Below, one piece after another: positions 23,576 through 32,718 of a stretch of 37,791 bases of DNA. This stretch comes from Akkermansiaceae bacterium UBA7890 (lineage in GTDB: Bacteria; Verrucomicrobiota; Verrucomicrobiia; Verrucomicrobiales; Akkermansiaceae): positions 1 to 37,791 of the forward strand of contig DLRK01000207.1 of assembly GCA_002501065.1 (NCBI GenBank), given 5' to 3'. The notes beneath the pieces are model-generated. The model had not been told where the DNA came from and searched no databases. It was given only the letters and a program-made list of their open reading frames with translations. The first letter of the stretch is position 1, and every line of letters starts with the position of its first letter. A program made the translations under genes and the position numbers.

Positions 23576-25060
23576 ATGGGACTCAATGCTTTTTCCATTC
23601 TTGCGCAGACCACTGCCGGGGCCGAATACGACACCGTCCGGCTCGTCTCAGTCCTCGCCCTCTCCATTGTCCTCATCCTGGTCCTTATCCTGGTCTTCCG
23701 GATCCAGGCATTTGTCAGCCTGCTCCTGGCCTCCATTTTCGTGGGAATAGCCTCCGGCACGATGCCGATCACGGAGGTGGCCGATACCATCATCGAGGGC
23801 ATGGGGAGTTCGCTGGGCTTCATTGCAACCATCATTGGGCTGGGGGCCATTCTCGGGCAGATGATCGAGCACTCGGGCGGAGCGCAGAGCCTTGCCAATG
23901 GCATGCTCAAGGCCTTCGGGGAGAAACGCGCCAACTGGGCCATGCTCCTGACCGGCTTCGTGATTTCCATCCCGGTCTTCCTCGACGTCGGAGTGGTGAT
24001 TCTCGCTCCCATCATCTACGCCCTCGCGAGGCGGAGTGGGAAATCCGTGCTTGTCTTTGCGCTGCCCCTCCTCGCGGGCATGGCGGTGACCCACGCCTTT
24101 GTTCCTCCCACCCCCGGACCGACCTTTGTCGCCTACGCCCTCGGGGCGCCGCTGGGCCATGCCATCATGTGGGGGATTGTGGTGGGCCTGCCCACGGCCC
24201 TGATCACCCTGCCTCTTTGCCGCAAGCTGGGCGATGCCTTTCATATCGATCCGCCATCCCTGGAAGAGGAGAAGGCCGCGGCCGATGGGTCTGTCGCGAT
24301 CCCGTCCTCAACCCTGCCGCTCCCCTCCCTCGGACTCATCCTCCTCATGCTCGGTGGCCCCATCGTTCTCATCGTGGTGGGTTCCATCATTGAGGCCAAC
24401 CTTGCCTCCTCCCTTCCGGAGGGACTGAGCAAGGCGGAGTGGGGAGCGCAACTCGTGCAAGCGAAGCGGGAAGCCAGCGGGATCACGCAGTTAGTCCTCT
24501 TCCTCGGCCATCCCATCGTCGCTCTCCTTTGCGGCACTTGCGTCGCCATGATGGTGCTCGGAATGGCGAGAGGATTACGGGGCAATGCCCTCATGGAAGT
24601 CGCCACCAAGGCTCTTGGCCCGGCTGGGATCATCATTCTCATCACCGGCGCGGGCGGCGTCTTCAAGCAGATGCTCGGCGCCACCAATGTAGGCAAAGCC
24701 CTCGCCCTCGCGCTGGGCGAATTCGGGATGGGGCCGCTCCTTCTCGCCTGGATTCTCACCACCATCGTGCGCATCGCGCAGGGTTCAGCCACCGTCGCGA
24801 TGGTCACCGGCGCGGCGCTCATCGCGCCCGTGCTGGAAGGCACCGGAATCGATTACTCCTACGCCCAGTTGTCCCTCATCACCCTCGCCATCGCTGCCGG
24901 TGCCACCGGCTTCGGGCACGTGAACGACAGCGGGTTCTGGATCGTCAATCGCTACTTCGGCATGACCGAACGGGAGACTCTCCTCACCTGGACGCCTATC
25001 CTGACCGCGATCTCGCTGGTTGGTTTGAGCATCACTTCGCTGCTGTGGTTGGTGGTGTAG
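23576..25060 (+). CDS. Gluconate:H+ symporter (GntP family)
   Basis: 494 residues from ATG 23576, with some 12 hydrophobic segments. GntP-family parts: FRIQAFVSLLLASIFVGIASG, SSLGFIATIIGLGAILGQMIEHSGGAQSLA, FLDVGVVILAPIIYALARRSG, HAFVPPTPGPTFVAYALGA, the late ITGAGGVFKQMLGATNVG and ARIAQGSATVAMVTGAA-like segment, and the terminal GFGHVNDSGFWIVNRYFGMTERETLLTWT. The family imports gluconate or related sugar acids and short hydroxy acids by proton symport. Gluconate kinase or other catabolic genes are not adjacent, so the substrate is open; larA, 6 kb away, acts on a hydroxy acid but linkage is speculative. Upstream is the prepilin terminator, so it has its own promoter. Confidence 0.93.
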   Translation: MGLNAFSILAQTTAGAEYDTVRLVSVLALSIVLILVLILVFRIQAFVSLLLASIFVGIASGTMPITEVADTIIEGMGSSLGFIATIIGLGAILGQMIEHSGGAQSLANGMLKAFGEKRANWAMLLTGFVISIPVFLDVGVVILAPIIYALARRSGKSVLVFALPLLAGMAVTHAFVPPTPGPTFVAYALGAPLGHAIMWGIVVGLPTALITLPLCRKLGDAFHIDPPSLEEEKAAADGSVAIPSSTLPLPSLGLILLMLGGPIVLIVVGSIIEANLASSLPEGLSKAEWGAQLVQAKREASGITQLVLFLGHPIVALLCGTCVAMMVLGMARGLRGNALMEVATKALGPAGIIILITGAGGVFKQMLGATNVGKALALALGEFGMGPLLLAWILTTIVRIAQGSATVAMVTGAALIAPVLEGTGIDYSYAQLSLITLAIAAGATGFGHVNDSGFWIVNRYFGMTERETLLTWTPILTAISLVGLSITSLLWLVV

Positions 25061-25100
25061 AATTGGAGGGGAGGAGTCGGGACGTCGGCGAATCCCCAAC

Positions 25101-25131
25101 AAAAACCCCGACCTGCGGGGCAGACCGGGGT
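25101..25131 (-). terminator. Intrinsic terminator downstream of the DUF1501 gene
   Basis: On the minus strand: ACCCCG, internal loop GT, CTGC, loop CCC, GCAG, GT, CGGGGT followed by a run of T. The stem has 10 pairs with one symmetric 2x2 internal loop. It lies 31 bases past the DUF1501 stop and can also serve the convergent gntP-family gene as a weak stem. Confidence 0.85.
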
Positions 25132-25161
25132 GAGCTTAACGAGTGAGAATGCTCGCAAGCG

Positions 25162-26493
25162 TTATCCGAACAACTTCGTGAGGGGCTTGCCTTCGCGGGC
25201 GCCGAGCTTGAAGGGCCGTCGGCTGGGTGACATGAGGGTCAGGTCGTGGGGCACGCCCATCGCGCATCCGATGGTGGCGTTGAAGTCCGGGATGGTGATG
25301 GGATCCGCCACCACGTTGGATCCGGTTTCGTCGGTCTGGCCGTAGACCTGCCCACCCCTGATTCCGCCTCCGGCGAGGAGACAGGAAAAGGCCTTCGGGA
25401 AGTGGTTTCGCCCCGAGCGTTCCTGCACGATCTTGGGAGAGCGTCCGAACTCGGTGGCCACCACCACGAGGGTGCTCTCCAGGAGTCCCTTCCCTTCGAG
25501 GTCCTGCAGGAGGGCTGACAACGCCTGGTCGAGAACAGGGAGTTTCTGCTCACACTGCGAGAAGTTGTCACTGTGCCAGTCAAATCCCCCGAACTCGACG
25601 TCGATGAAGCGTACTCCGCGTTCCACCAGACGGCGGGCAAGGAGGACCCCCTGGGCAAAGCTGTGGTCGCCATAGGCCGCATGCACCTTGGCGTTCTCCT
25701 TTTTCAGGTCGAAGGCTTCCAGGTCTTCACTGTTCATGAGCTTGACGGCCTCCTCGAAGACCTGGTTGTAGGCCCGGACGTTTTTCTGTCCCCGGTGGAA
25801 CTGCTTGTCGAACTGCTTGTCAAGGAGCTGGCGCAGGGCGAGCTGCTTGTTGAACTGCCCCTCACTCACATGGCGCAGCCGACGAACGTTCTGCAGGCCG
25901 GAAGTGGCATCGCCCACCGGGAGGGGCGCATACTGTGGTTCGAAGAATCCGGCTCCCGGGTGCCCGTTACCCGGACCCACCGTTACAAAGGAGGGCAGGC
26001 CCTCGTTTGCGCGTTTCTTGAGCCTCGTGATCCACGCTCCGTTGGACGGGTGCACGATGGAGGCCCGCGGGGCGTAGCCGGTACGCATGAAGTAGCGCCC
26101 CGGTCCGTGGGCTCCCTGGGTCGAGGTTAAGGAGCGCACGAGCGCGATCTTGTCCGCCTGTCCGGCCAGCTTGGGCATGTAGTGACCGAGGCGCAGGCCG
26201 TCCGCCTTGGTCTTGATCGTTTCGGTCGGCCCACGAAATTTTTCCGGAGCCTCCGGCTTGGGGTCGAAAGTATCGAGGTGAGTCATTCCACCTGCCATGA
26301 AGAGGTAGATCACACTCTTGGCCTTGCCTCCACCCTCGGGCACGGGGGTGGGGTCGGCGGGGTCGGCCGCGTGGACAGAAGGGGCATATAGCTCTGCCGC
26401 ACTTCCGCCGATGGTGACTCCCAGGCAACCGCGCGCTGCGGAGGCCATGAACGAGCGGCGGTTGACTTCGTCGAATTTGTTCAGGTCGGACAT
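25162..26493 (-). CDS. TAT-exported DUF1501 (sulfatase-fold) protein
   Basis: 443 residues. The N-terminus has the twin-arginine motif NRRSFM (residues 11-16), a hydrophobic region and an AHA cleavage site near residue 42, so it is exported folded. Core family parts: KSVIYLFMAGGMTHLDTFDPKPEAPEKFRGP, RYFMRTGYAPRASIVHPSNGAWI, FIDVEFGGFDWHSDN, LVVVATEFGRSPKI, RNHFPKAFSCLLAGGGIRGGQVYGQTDETG. DUF1501 has an alkaline-phosphatase/sulfatase-like fold and is massively expanded in Planctomycetes and Verrucomicrobia; substrate is unknown. It is directly downstream of the DUF1549/DUF1553 gene, 54 bases away, the usual partnership. Confidence 0.95.
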   Translation of the reverse strand: MSDLNKFDEVNRRSFMASAARGCLGVTIGGSAAELYAPSVHAADPADPTPVPEGGGKAKSVIYLFMAGGMTHLDTFDPKPEAPEKFRGPTETIKTKADGLRLGHYMPKLAGQADKIALVRSLTSTQGAHGPGRYFMRTGYAPRASIVHPSNGAWITRLKKRANEGLPSFVTVGPGNGHPGAGFFEPQYAPLPVGDATSGLQNVRRLRHVSEGQFNKQLALRQLLDKQFDKQFHRGQKNVRAYNQVFEEAVKLMNSEDLEAFDLKKENAKVHAAYGDHSFAQGVLLARRLVERGVRFIDVEFGGFDWHSDNFSQCEQKLPVLDQALSALLQDLEGKGLLESTLVVVATEFGRSPKIVQERSGRNHFPKAFSCLLAGGGIRGGQVYGQTDETGSNVVADPITIPDFNATIGCAMGVPHDLTLMSPSRRPFKLGAREGKPLTKLFG

Positions 26494-26547
26494 GATGCTG
26501 GGTGAGACGGGGGATTGGACGTTAAGGTTGGTCGGAAAGAGGTGCCC

Positions 26548-28578
26548 TTATTGCACGAAGAGGTAGCGCTTGGAGGTGAGCATGGCTCGCGCGAGGGTGA
26601 AGATGTCATCCCGGTCTTCAGCAAGGGGAAGGAGGTCCTTCTTCTCGGCCTCGGAGGGGCGGCTGGCATAGAAGGCCAGGAAAAGGTATTCCAGCCGCTG
26701 TTCCGGATTGGTGATCTCTGCCAGCGCTTCAAAGACCTTGGACTTGCGGTTTTCAGTACTGGCCGCGACCTGTCCGTTGAGCAGGGTGAGGGCCTGCGGA
26801 ACGGTTGCGTCGGTGTGCGCTGCCTCCGGGGTGTTGCGGTCCGATCCACCGAACTGCCGGACCACGTGAGTGGGTTTGAACGGGCTGGGGTGCTCGGAGG
26901 CCCGCATGTTGATTGCCGCCCGGGCCCCGCCACCGGAGCCTCGATTCATGACCACGCTCATGCCCATTTCCTGCTGTTTGCTTTTCCCCTCCCGGCGCAA
27001 GGCTTGCTGGCGCTGCCTTAGACGTTCGAATTCCCTGGAGTTGCCGGCGCCCCTTGCCTTGTTCATGGCGGTCTGGATCTCGCGGTTCTTTCGCTGGTAG
27101 ATCCGTCTCTGTTCTTCCATTTCCTTGGCTGCCCGGCCTGCCTCAAGCAGCTTGTTGCCAGAGAGGTTGAGGAGTCCGTGGATGTCACTCTGGTAGTTTT
27201 CCCATTTGTATTCGAGGGAGGTATTGATGTTGTCGTCGGTGTTGCCGAAGGCCAGGACGGTGAAGGAATCGTAGAGTTCCTCGGCTGACATCCGCCGGAG
27301 CTGGGGACCCACGAAATAGTAGTCCGTGCCCGGGGTCGCCTCCTCGGGCGAGACCTGCCGCTGGAAGAGCCTGGTGTGGTAGAGGATCCGTTCGAAGTCG
27401 CTGGTCCGGTAGTTTACCTTCATCATCACTTTTTCGATATAGGCGAGGACCTCCGGATGGGAACCCACCAGTTTGCTGTTCCAGTCGTCCACCGGATCAA
27501 CCAGACCGTGACCGAAGGTGCGTCGCCAGAGCCGGTTGGCGATAACCTTGGTGAAATAGGGGTTTTCGGTCGAAGTCACCCAGTCGGCAAAGACCCTGCG
27601 GCGTTCTTCCGGCTTCACCTCCCCGACCCTGGCACCGAAAAGGGTGGCCGGTTCGATCGCTTCGCCGGGGTCGGCATCATCATACTGATAGTCGTCCGGA
27701 AGCTTGAGTTCCTGCCTGGTGGATTCAGCAATCTCGTTCCTGCTGAAATAGCGGAGGAGATAGCGCATATCGCCGTTGATGCGCCTGTAGAAGGTTCGCT
27801 GGGACTTGACCCGTTCACTCTTGTCCTTGTTCTTGAGCGCCCGGGTCATGCGGGGGTGATTTTTCTTCGAGTGCTCCGCCACCTTGGTGATGGCCTTGCG
27901 CGCTTCCTCGCTGCGATAGGCGATTCCTCCGCTGAAGGCCGCCAGCTCGTAGTATTCCATCTGGGTCCACTTGTCGAAAGGGTGGTCGTGGCACTGGGCA
28001 CAGCCGATCTGGTGGCCGAGGAAGACCTGTACCGTATTGCTCACATTATCGAGCAGCATTCCGCGGTCGCGCAGGTAGTATCCCACCGCTGGGTTTTTTG
28101 AAGCATGGCCCTCCGCGGAGAGCATCTCGTGGACGATCCTGTTCCAGGGCTTGTCGGCAGCAAGGGAGTTGCGCAGCCAGACGTGCCAGCCCAACCCATA
28201 CTGCTCATGAGTGGTCTGGAGCCGGAGGAGATCGGCGAAGTAATTGAAGGCCGAGCTGTCGTAACCGGGAGAGGAGACCAGCTGCTCGATCAGGCGGGTG
28301 CGCTTGTCGGGGGTCTTGTCATCGAGGAACCGGGAGGCTTCCATCGCGGTGGGAATGCGGCCCACGATGTTGAGGTAGGCCCGCCGGACGAATACATCCT
28401 CCGGGACAATCGGAAGCGGCTGGAGCTTGCGGGCCTTGAGGTCCTTTTCCAGCAATTGATCGATGGCGGAGGCCACCCGGAGAACCTCCTGCAGTTCCAT
28501 GGGCTTGGTGCGGGGAGCGGCCCCGGCCACGAGGGCGATGGAGCCGAGCACAAGAATGGTAACAGCGGTGCATTTCAT
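26548..28578 (-). CDS. Secreted DUF1549/DUF1553 protein with c-type-cytochrome-like CxxCH
   Basis: 676 residues with signal peptide MKCTAVTILVLGSIALVAGA. The DUF1549 half includes VFVRRAYLNIVGRIPTAMEASRFL and FLGHQIGCAQCHDHPFDKWTQMEYYELAAFFGG-like sequence, with CAQCH at residues 193-197. The DUF1553 half has RVFADWVTSTENPYFTKVIANRLWRRTFGHGLVDPVDDWN, LYHTRLFQR and LTLLNGQ. Together these are the standard PSD domains of large planctomycete proteins, but the usual N-terminal PSCyt1 cytochrome module is missing, so this is the short form. A Lys/Arg/Gln-rich coiled region occurs at about residues 480-545. Forms a unit with the DUF1501 gene. Confidence 0.94.
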   Translation of the reverse strand: MKCTAVTILVLGSIALVAGAAPRTKPMELQEVLRVASAIDQLLEKDLKARKLQPLPIVPEDVFVRRAYLNIVGRIPTAMEASRFLDDKTPDKRTRLIEQLVSSPGYDSSAFNYFADLLRLQTTHEQYGLGWHVWLRNSLAADKPWNRIVHEMLSAEGHASKNPAVGYYLRDRGMLLDNVSNTVQVFLGHQIGCAQCHDHPFDKWTQMEYYELAAFSGGIAYRSEEARKAITKVAEHSKKNHPRMTRALKNKDKSERVKSQRTFYRRINGDMRYLLRYFSRNEIAESTRQELKLPDDYQYDDADPGEAIEPATLFGARVGEVKPEERRRVFADWVTSTENPYFTKVIANRLWRRTFGHGLVDPVDDWNSKLVGSHPEVLAYIEKVMMKVNYRTSDFERILYHTRLFQRQVSPEEATPGTDYYFVGPQLRRMSAEELYDSFTVLAFGNTDDNINTSLEYKWENYQSDIHGLLNLSGNKLLEAGRAAKEMEEQRRIYQRKNREIQTAMNKARGAGNSREFERLRQRQQALRREGKSKQQEMGMSVVMNRGSGGGARAAINMRASEHPSPFKPTHVVRQFGGSDRNTPEAAHTDATVPQALTLLNGQVAASTENRKSKVFEALAEITNPEQRLEYLFLAFYASRPSEAEKKDLLPLAEDRDDIFTLARAMLTSKRYLFVQ

Positions 28579-28598
28579 GGGTCGTTAATACAGGTTTG

Positions 28599-28680
28599 GA
28601 GAAGGGGGGGACAGCCTGAAGAGGGAGGGGACAGCCTGAAGAGGGGGGGGACAGCCTGAAGAGGGGGGACAGCCTGAGGG
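28599..28680. repeat. Four tandem ~18-20-base G-rich repeats
   Basis: About four copies of the unit GAAGAGGGGGGGACAGCCT (unit lengths 19, 20, 20 and 18; they differ only in the number or identity of bases in the G run) plus a partial GAGGG. They sit 21 bases in front of the minus-strand DUF1549 gene, inside the divergent 303-base intergenic region. The core GGGGACAG word recurs in repeats that accompany REP-type single-strand transposases in many bacteria (from memory). The rest of the gap (28681-28881) shows no further structure that I can name. Confidence 0.85.
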
Positions 28681-28881
28681 TCGGATGTTCGGGCCTGATA
28701 CGGATCAAACCCCGCAGAGCTTACGGAGTTGTGGTAGAAAAAAGTTGCCCCGAGTTCCGATCAACCGGAAGCGGCTGGGGGTGGGTCCGGAAGGGTCACA
28801 GCCGCTGGGAGCGTCAGCTTGCCTTGTGTTCGTTCCGGGGACTACTCTTCCACCATCAGATCTCCAATCCATGCCTGCCCA

Positions 28882-31179
28882 ATGGTCTGTCTCGGGTTTC
28901 TGGCCGTGTCGCTGATTCCCGGGTCGGGGGCCGAGACTCAGAAGGAGGTGACTCAACCCCGGGCTGATAGCGGGGCGTCTGTGCGTCCGTTCCTGGAAAA
29001 CCATTGCGTCAGGTGCCATGGTGCCAAGAAAGCCAAAGGAGGAATCCGCCTCGATCGCCTGGACGGACGTGTTGCGCAGGGCTACGATTTTGAGAATTGG
29101 ACGATCGTCCTTGAGCAACTGCGCGAGGGCGAAATGCCCCCGGAGGATGAGGATCAACCGGACGACGTCGATCGCGTCTCGGTGGTGTCATGGCTTGGCG
29201 ACGAGTTGGAGAAGGCGCATTCGTCCGAGCGGATACGGTATTTGACGGGTCAGTTCGCGTATGGGAATCATGTCAGTCACAAGAAGCTCTTCAGCGGAGA
29301 GATTGACGATCGGTCGTTCTCCCCTGCTCGCCTGTGGCGGATCAATCCAAACATCTACGACCGCACCAAGCAGCGGATCCTTAAACACCACTGGGAGGAG
29401 TTGGGTCGGGTGCGACAACCATTTGCCCTGGCGAAGAGGCCTGGAATCAACGATTACGCGGTGGATCTGCATGTGGACTCCGCGACCTTCGAAACGTTAC
29501 TGCGCAACGCGCGAACGATCGTCGAGCACCAGCTGAGTCGCGACGTCTCTCCGATGTTTCGTGCGCTACTGGAATCGGAGAAACCGAGCGCTGAGCAGGT
29601 CGATGCGGCGGTACGGCATCAGTTCAAGGCCCTGGTATACCGTCTGCCGGATGAGACCGAGTTGAAACGCTATCGGGAATACATGCTGCGTGCGATCGGT
29701 GAGGCGAAGGATGTGAGTGAGGGCCTGGCAGTCTGTCTGAAGGCAATCGCGCTGATACCGGAGGCGGTTTATCGCATGGAGCTGGGTCTTGGCCGGGAGG
29801 ACGGGCACGGGCGACGGCGGATGTCAGGGCACGAACTGGCCTTCGCGATTAGTTTTGCGCTCACCGATGACCCGCCGGATGCGGAACTCTGGTCAGCGGC
29901 TCGGGAGGGCGAGTTCGCTGCGGGGGAAGGGATCCGGGCGCAGATTGAGCGCCTGCTCGATGATGATGCGATCGCCAAGCCGAAGATCCTGCGGTTTTTC
30001 CAGGAATTCTTCGGATATGGCCGCGCCCCCGATGTGTTCAAGGACGCCAAGCGTTACCAGAACTACGATTGGGGAATCGTGCCATATCAACTCGTGCATG
30101 AGGCGGATTTGCTGGTGCTGCATATCCTGGATCAGGACAGGCAGGTGCTGCGGGAGTTGCTGACGACGAAGAAATTCTATGTCGGGCACTTTGGTCCCGG
30201 GGGGGACCCGGTGAAGCTGGAGCAACGCCTGACGGCTCTCCGCCTCCTTCACGACTACTGGATGGACAAGGCGTGGAAGAAACTGGAGTACGAGCTCGAG
30301 CCCGGAGTTCGTGCGGATATCGAGGGATTGCATCCCTACTTCCGCACGCAACCGGCGAAGCACCGGATGAGTGGAGGGCTGATCAGAGACTACATGGAGT
30401 ACCTGCCAGTCTGTTACAGGAATGGGATCCGCCCCATGCTCGCGCAGTTCACTCTCATGGAGGGGGAGCGCGAACGGAATCTGACTTCTGCCCACGACCA
30501 GCGTTTTTTTTTGAAAGCCTACAATCTGAAGATCGATCAGTTCGATTGTCCGACCAGGCAGCCGTTCGAACTCAATCCGGCACAACGGATCGGTCTGCTG
30601 ACCCACCCGGCCTGGCTGATTGCCCATTCGAAGAACACCGAAACCAATCCAATTGTGCGAGGGAAGTGGATCCGCGAGCGTCTCCTGGCCGGGTATATAC
30701 CCGATGTGCCGATCACGGTGAATGCGGTCATTCCGGAAGATCCGCACAAGACCCTGCGGGAGCGGCTGGGGCCGACGCGGCGGGCCGAGTGCTGGCGTTG
30801 TCACAAGAAAATGAATCCCCTGGGGATGGCGTTTGAAGCCTACGATGACTTCGGTCGTTTCCGGACCAGGGATGAGGTGAGCGGCAAGCCGATCGACGCG
30901 AGGGGGCAGCTCGATTCGACGGGTGATCCCCGCCTGGATGGAAAAGTGGAGAGTGCGGTCGAACTGGTCCAGCGATTGGGAGAGTCGGAGCGCGTGCGCC
31001 AGTCATTTGTACGGCACGCGTTCCGGTATTGGATGGGACGTAACGAGATGCTCAGCGATTCGGCGACCCTGATGGCGGCCGATGAAGCCTATCTCAAGAG
31101 CGGGGGCAGCTTCCGGGCTCTCCTGGTTTCCCTGTTAAGCTCCGATTCCTTTGTATACAGAAAGCGTGTGGAAGAATGA
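28882..31179 (+). CDS. Secreted DUF1592-group protein with two CxxCH motifs
   Basis: 765 residues from ATG 28882, which gives a short signal peptide (MVCLGFLAVSLIPGSGA); a TTG 63 bases upstream is the only alternative. CVRCH (42-46) begins a planctomycete cytochrome module (RPFLENHCVRCHGAKKAKGGIRLDRLDGR, LREGEMPPEDEDQP). The middle has the DUF1587/DUF1592/DUF1588 succession (FKALVYRLPDETELKRYREYM, ELAFAISFALTDDPPDAELW, FLLQEFFGYGRA-like, ERLLAGYIPDVPITVNAVIPED, a second CWRCH at 637-641 with HKKMNPLGMAFEAYDDFGRFRT, and a DUF1585 end FVRHAFRYWMGRNEML). Two heme sites suggest a diheme periplasmic electron carrier or oxidoreductase; function is unknown. Overlaps the next gene by ATGA. Confidence 0.93.
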   Translation: MVCLGFLAVSLIPGSGAETQKEVTQPRADSGASVRPFLENHCVRCHGAKKAKGGIRLDRLDGRVAQGYDFENWTIVLEQLREGEMPPEDEDQPDDVDRVSVVSWLGDELEKAHSSERIRYLTGQFAYGNHVSHKKLFSGEIDDRSFSPARLWRINPNIYDRTKQRILKHHWEELGRVRQPFALAKRPGINDYAVDLHVDSATFETLLRNARTIVEHQLSRDVSPMFRALLESEKPSAEQVDAAVRHQFKALVYRLPDETELKRYREYMLRAIGEAKDVSEGLAVCLKAIALIPEAVYRMELGLGREDGHGRRRMSGHELAFAISFALTDDPPDAELWSAAREGEFAAGEGIRAQIERLLDDDAIAKPKILRFFQEFFGYGRAPDVFKDAKRYQNYDWGIVPYQLVHEADLLVLHILDQDRQVLRELLTTKKFYVGHFGPGGDPVKLEQRLTALRLLHDYWMDKAWKKLEYELEPGVRADIEGLHPYFRTQPAKHRMSGGLIRDYMEYLPVCYRNGIRPMLAQFTLMEGERERNLTSAHDQRFFLKAYNLKIDQFDCPTRQPFELNPAQRIGLLTHPAWLIAHSKNTETNPIVRGKWIRERLLAGYIPDVPITVNAVIPEDPHKTLRERLGPTRRAECWRCHKKMNPLGMAFEAYDDFGRFRTRDEVSGKPIDARGQLDSTGDPRLDGKVESAVELVQRLGESERVRQSFVRHAFRYWMGRNEMLSDSATLMAADEAYLKSGGSFRALLVSLLSSDSFVYRKRVEE

Positions 31180-32591
31180 GATCGTCGATGACGTCAAGAC
31201 GCGGTTTTTTCAGGCAACTATCGCTTGGTAGCGGCGGAATGCTGCTGGCGCCATTGGTCCGCCAGCTCTCAGCGGAGGCGACCGCCACCCAGGAGGCGTT
31301 TCCACAACGGTTTGTGTTCCTGGTGAAGTCGAGTGGTCTGACGCCGGCTGCGATCACACCTGATGCCCTGCTCAAGGGGGCGGCTGGAGGGGGAACGCCT
31401 TTCAGGGCCGCTTTGAAGGATCACGCCCTGCCGGATTCACTGCAGGCCCTCGAACCATTCAAGGATCAGGTGGGCATTGTTCAGGGGTTTTCCGGCAAGA
31501 TGTGCCTGGCAGGGCATACGTCCTACTTCGGGGCAATGGGTGTCCATGCTTCTCCGAGCGAGACATCGAGCGGCAACCCGCGGCGTGCCACGATCGACAC
31601 CCGCCTCTCGTCGAAATATCCAAGTCCGTTCGGACACGTTGGCCTGGCCCTGCGTGGACGAGCGGTTGGTGGTGCGGGCGATCCCATTCCCGAAGGGACA
31701 ATTTATCCGGGACTTTCAGCGCTGGCAGCCGGGAGGGAACTTCCCTTTCAGGCCAGCCCGGATCAGGCTTACGACCAGTTGTTCGGTTCTGCGATGGGTT
31801 CGGCTCAGGGACGCAAACGTTACGCTCTGGAATCCGGGATGCTCGATTTTCTCTCCGATGATATCAGGCGCCTGCGAAAAGAAATTCCCGCCGCGGAACA
31901 GGAAAAGCTTAACCATTACCTGACCGCCTTCGAAGAGATGCAGGAGAGGCGGAGCAAGCTCGCTGTGATGGGAGACCTCATCAGGAAGGGAGCTCCGGAA
32001 TTGACGGACAAGTTCGCTTCAGATCGCGGGATCGACCGGCTTGAGTCACATTTTGCGCTTGCCGCTTCATGTCTGATTACCGGGTTGAGTCACGGGGTGA
32101 CAATCCGCATGGACAACCTCGAGCACATCTACACCGGATTGGGGCTGACCGAACAGAACGTCCATGCGATTGGCCATGGGACTGGTTCGAACGGCCGGGC
32201 TGCCGATGAGTGCCGCGATGTCATTCGCGCCTACCACATCAAACTGATGGCCGGGCTGGCGGCGAAACTGCGGAGCATTCCGGAGGGCAGCGGAACGATG
32301 CTCGACAACACGATGATCGTTTATTTCAGCGATGCAGGGGAAGCACATCACGGAGCCTTGCACGAGTGGCCGTTTCTGGTGGTTGGTGGCTGCGGCGGGC
32401 GATTGGCAATTCCCGGCCATTACCTCAGGATGCCGGACTACGGACAGGTCGGACACGGCACGATTGGAAACCTCTACACCACGATCCTGAACGCATACGG
32501 GGATCCTGTCGTGCATTTCGGAGATCCGGATTTCGAGTTGGAGCGCCAGGGTCTTCCGCAGCGGGGAGCGGTGGCCTCCCTGATGGCCTGA
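31176..32591 (+). CDS. TAT-exported DUF1552 protein
   Basis: 471 residues. Twin-arginine signal SRRGFFRQLSLGSGGMLLAP at the N-terminus. DUF1552 parts: AALKDHALPDSLQALEPFKDQVGIVQGFSG, HTSYFGAMGVHASPSETSSGNPRRATIDTRLS, LDFLSDDIRRLRKEIPAAEQEKLNHYLTAFEEMQER and the late TMIVYFSDAGEAHHGALHEWPFLVVGG. In Planctomycetes and Verrucomicrobia DUF1552 genes nearly always follow a DUF1592-type cytochrome, exactly as here. The fold is related to DUF1501. Together with the minus-strand pair, this region holds both kinds of these two-gene units. Confidence 0.93.
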   Translation: MRSSMTSRRGFFRQLSLGSGGMLLAPLVRQLSAEATATQEAFPQRFVFLVKSSGLTPAAITPDALLKGAAGGGTPFRAALKDHALPDSLQALEPFKDQVGIVQGFSGKMCLAGHTSYFGAMGVHASPSETSSGNPRRATIDTRLSSKYPSPFGHVGLALRGRAVGGAGDPIPEGTIYPGLSALAAGRELPFQASPDQAYDQLFGSAMGSAQGRKRYALESGMLDFLSDDIRRLRKEIPAAEQEKLNHYLTAFEEMQERRSKLAVMGDLIRKGAPELTDKFASDRGIDRLESHFALAASCLITGLSHGVTIRMDNLEHIYTGLGLTEQNVHAIGHGTGSNGRAADECRDVIRAYHIKLMAGLAAKLRSIPEGSGTMLDNTMIVYFSDAGEAHHGALHEWPFLVVGGCGGRLAIPGHYLRMPDYGQVGHGTIGNLYTTILNAYGDPVVHFGDPDFELERQGLPQRGAVASLMA

Positions 32592-32718
32592 CCGGAGGCA
32601 ACATCCTGCCCCTATCTGCTGCACCCCTCATCCCGCCTTGCCAGGGGACCGGAAAATCCCCTAGAATTCCGCGAGGTCGACAACCGTCCCACTCCCTCCT
32701 GCGATAGCATCCCTGGAG

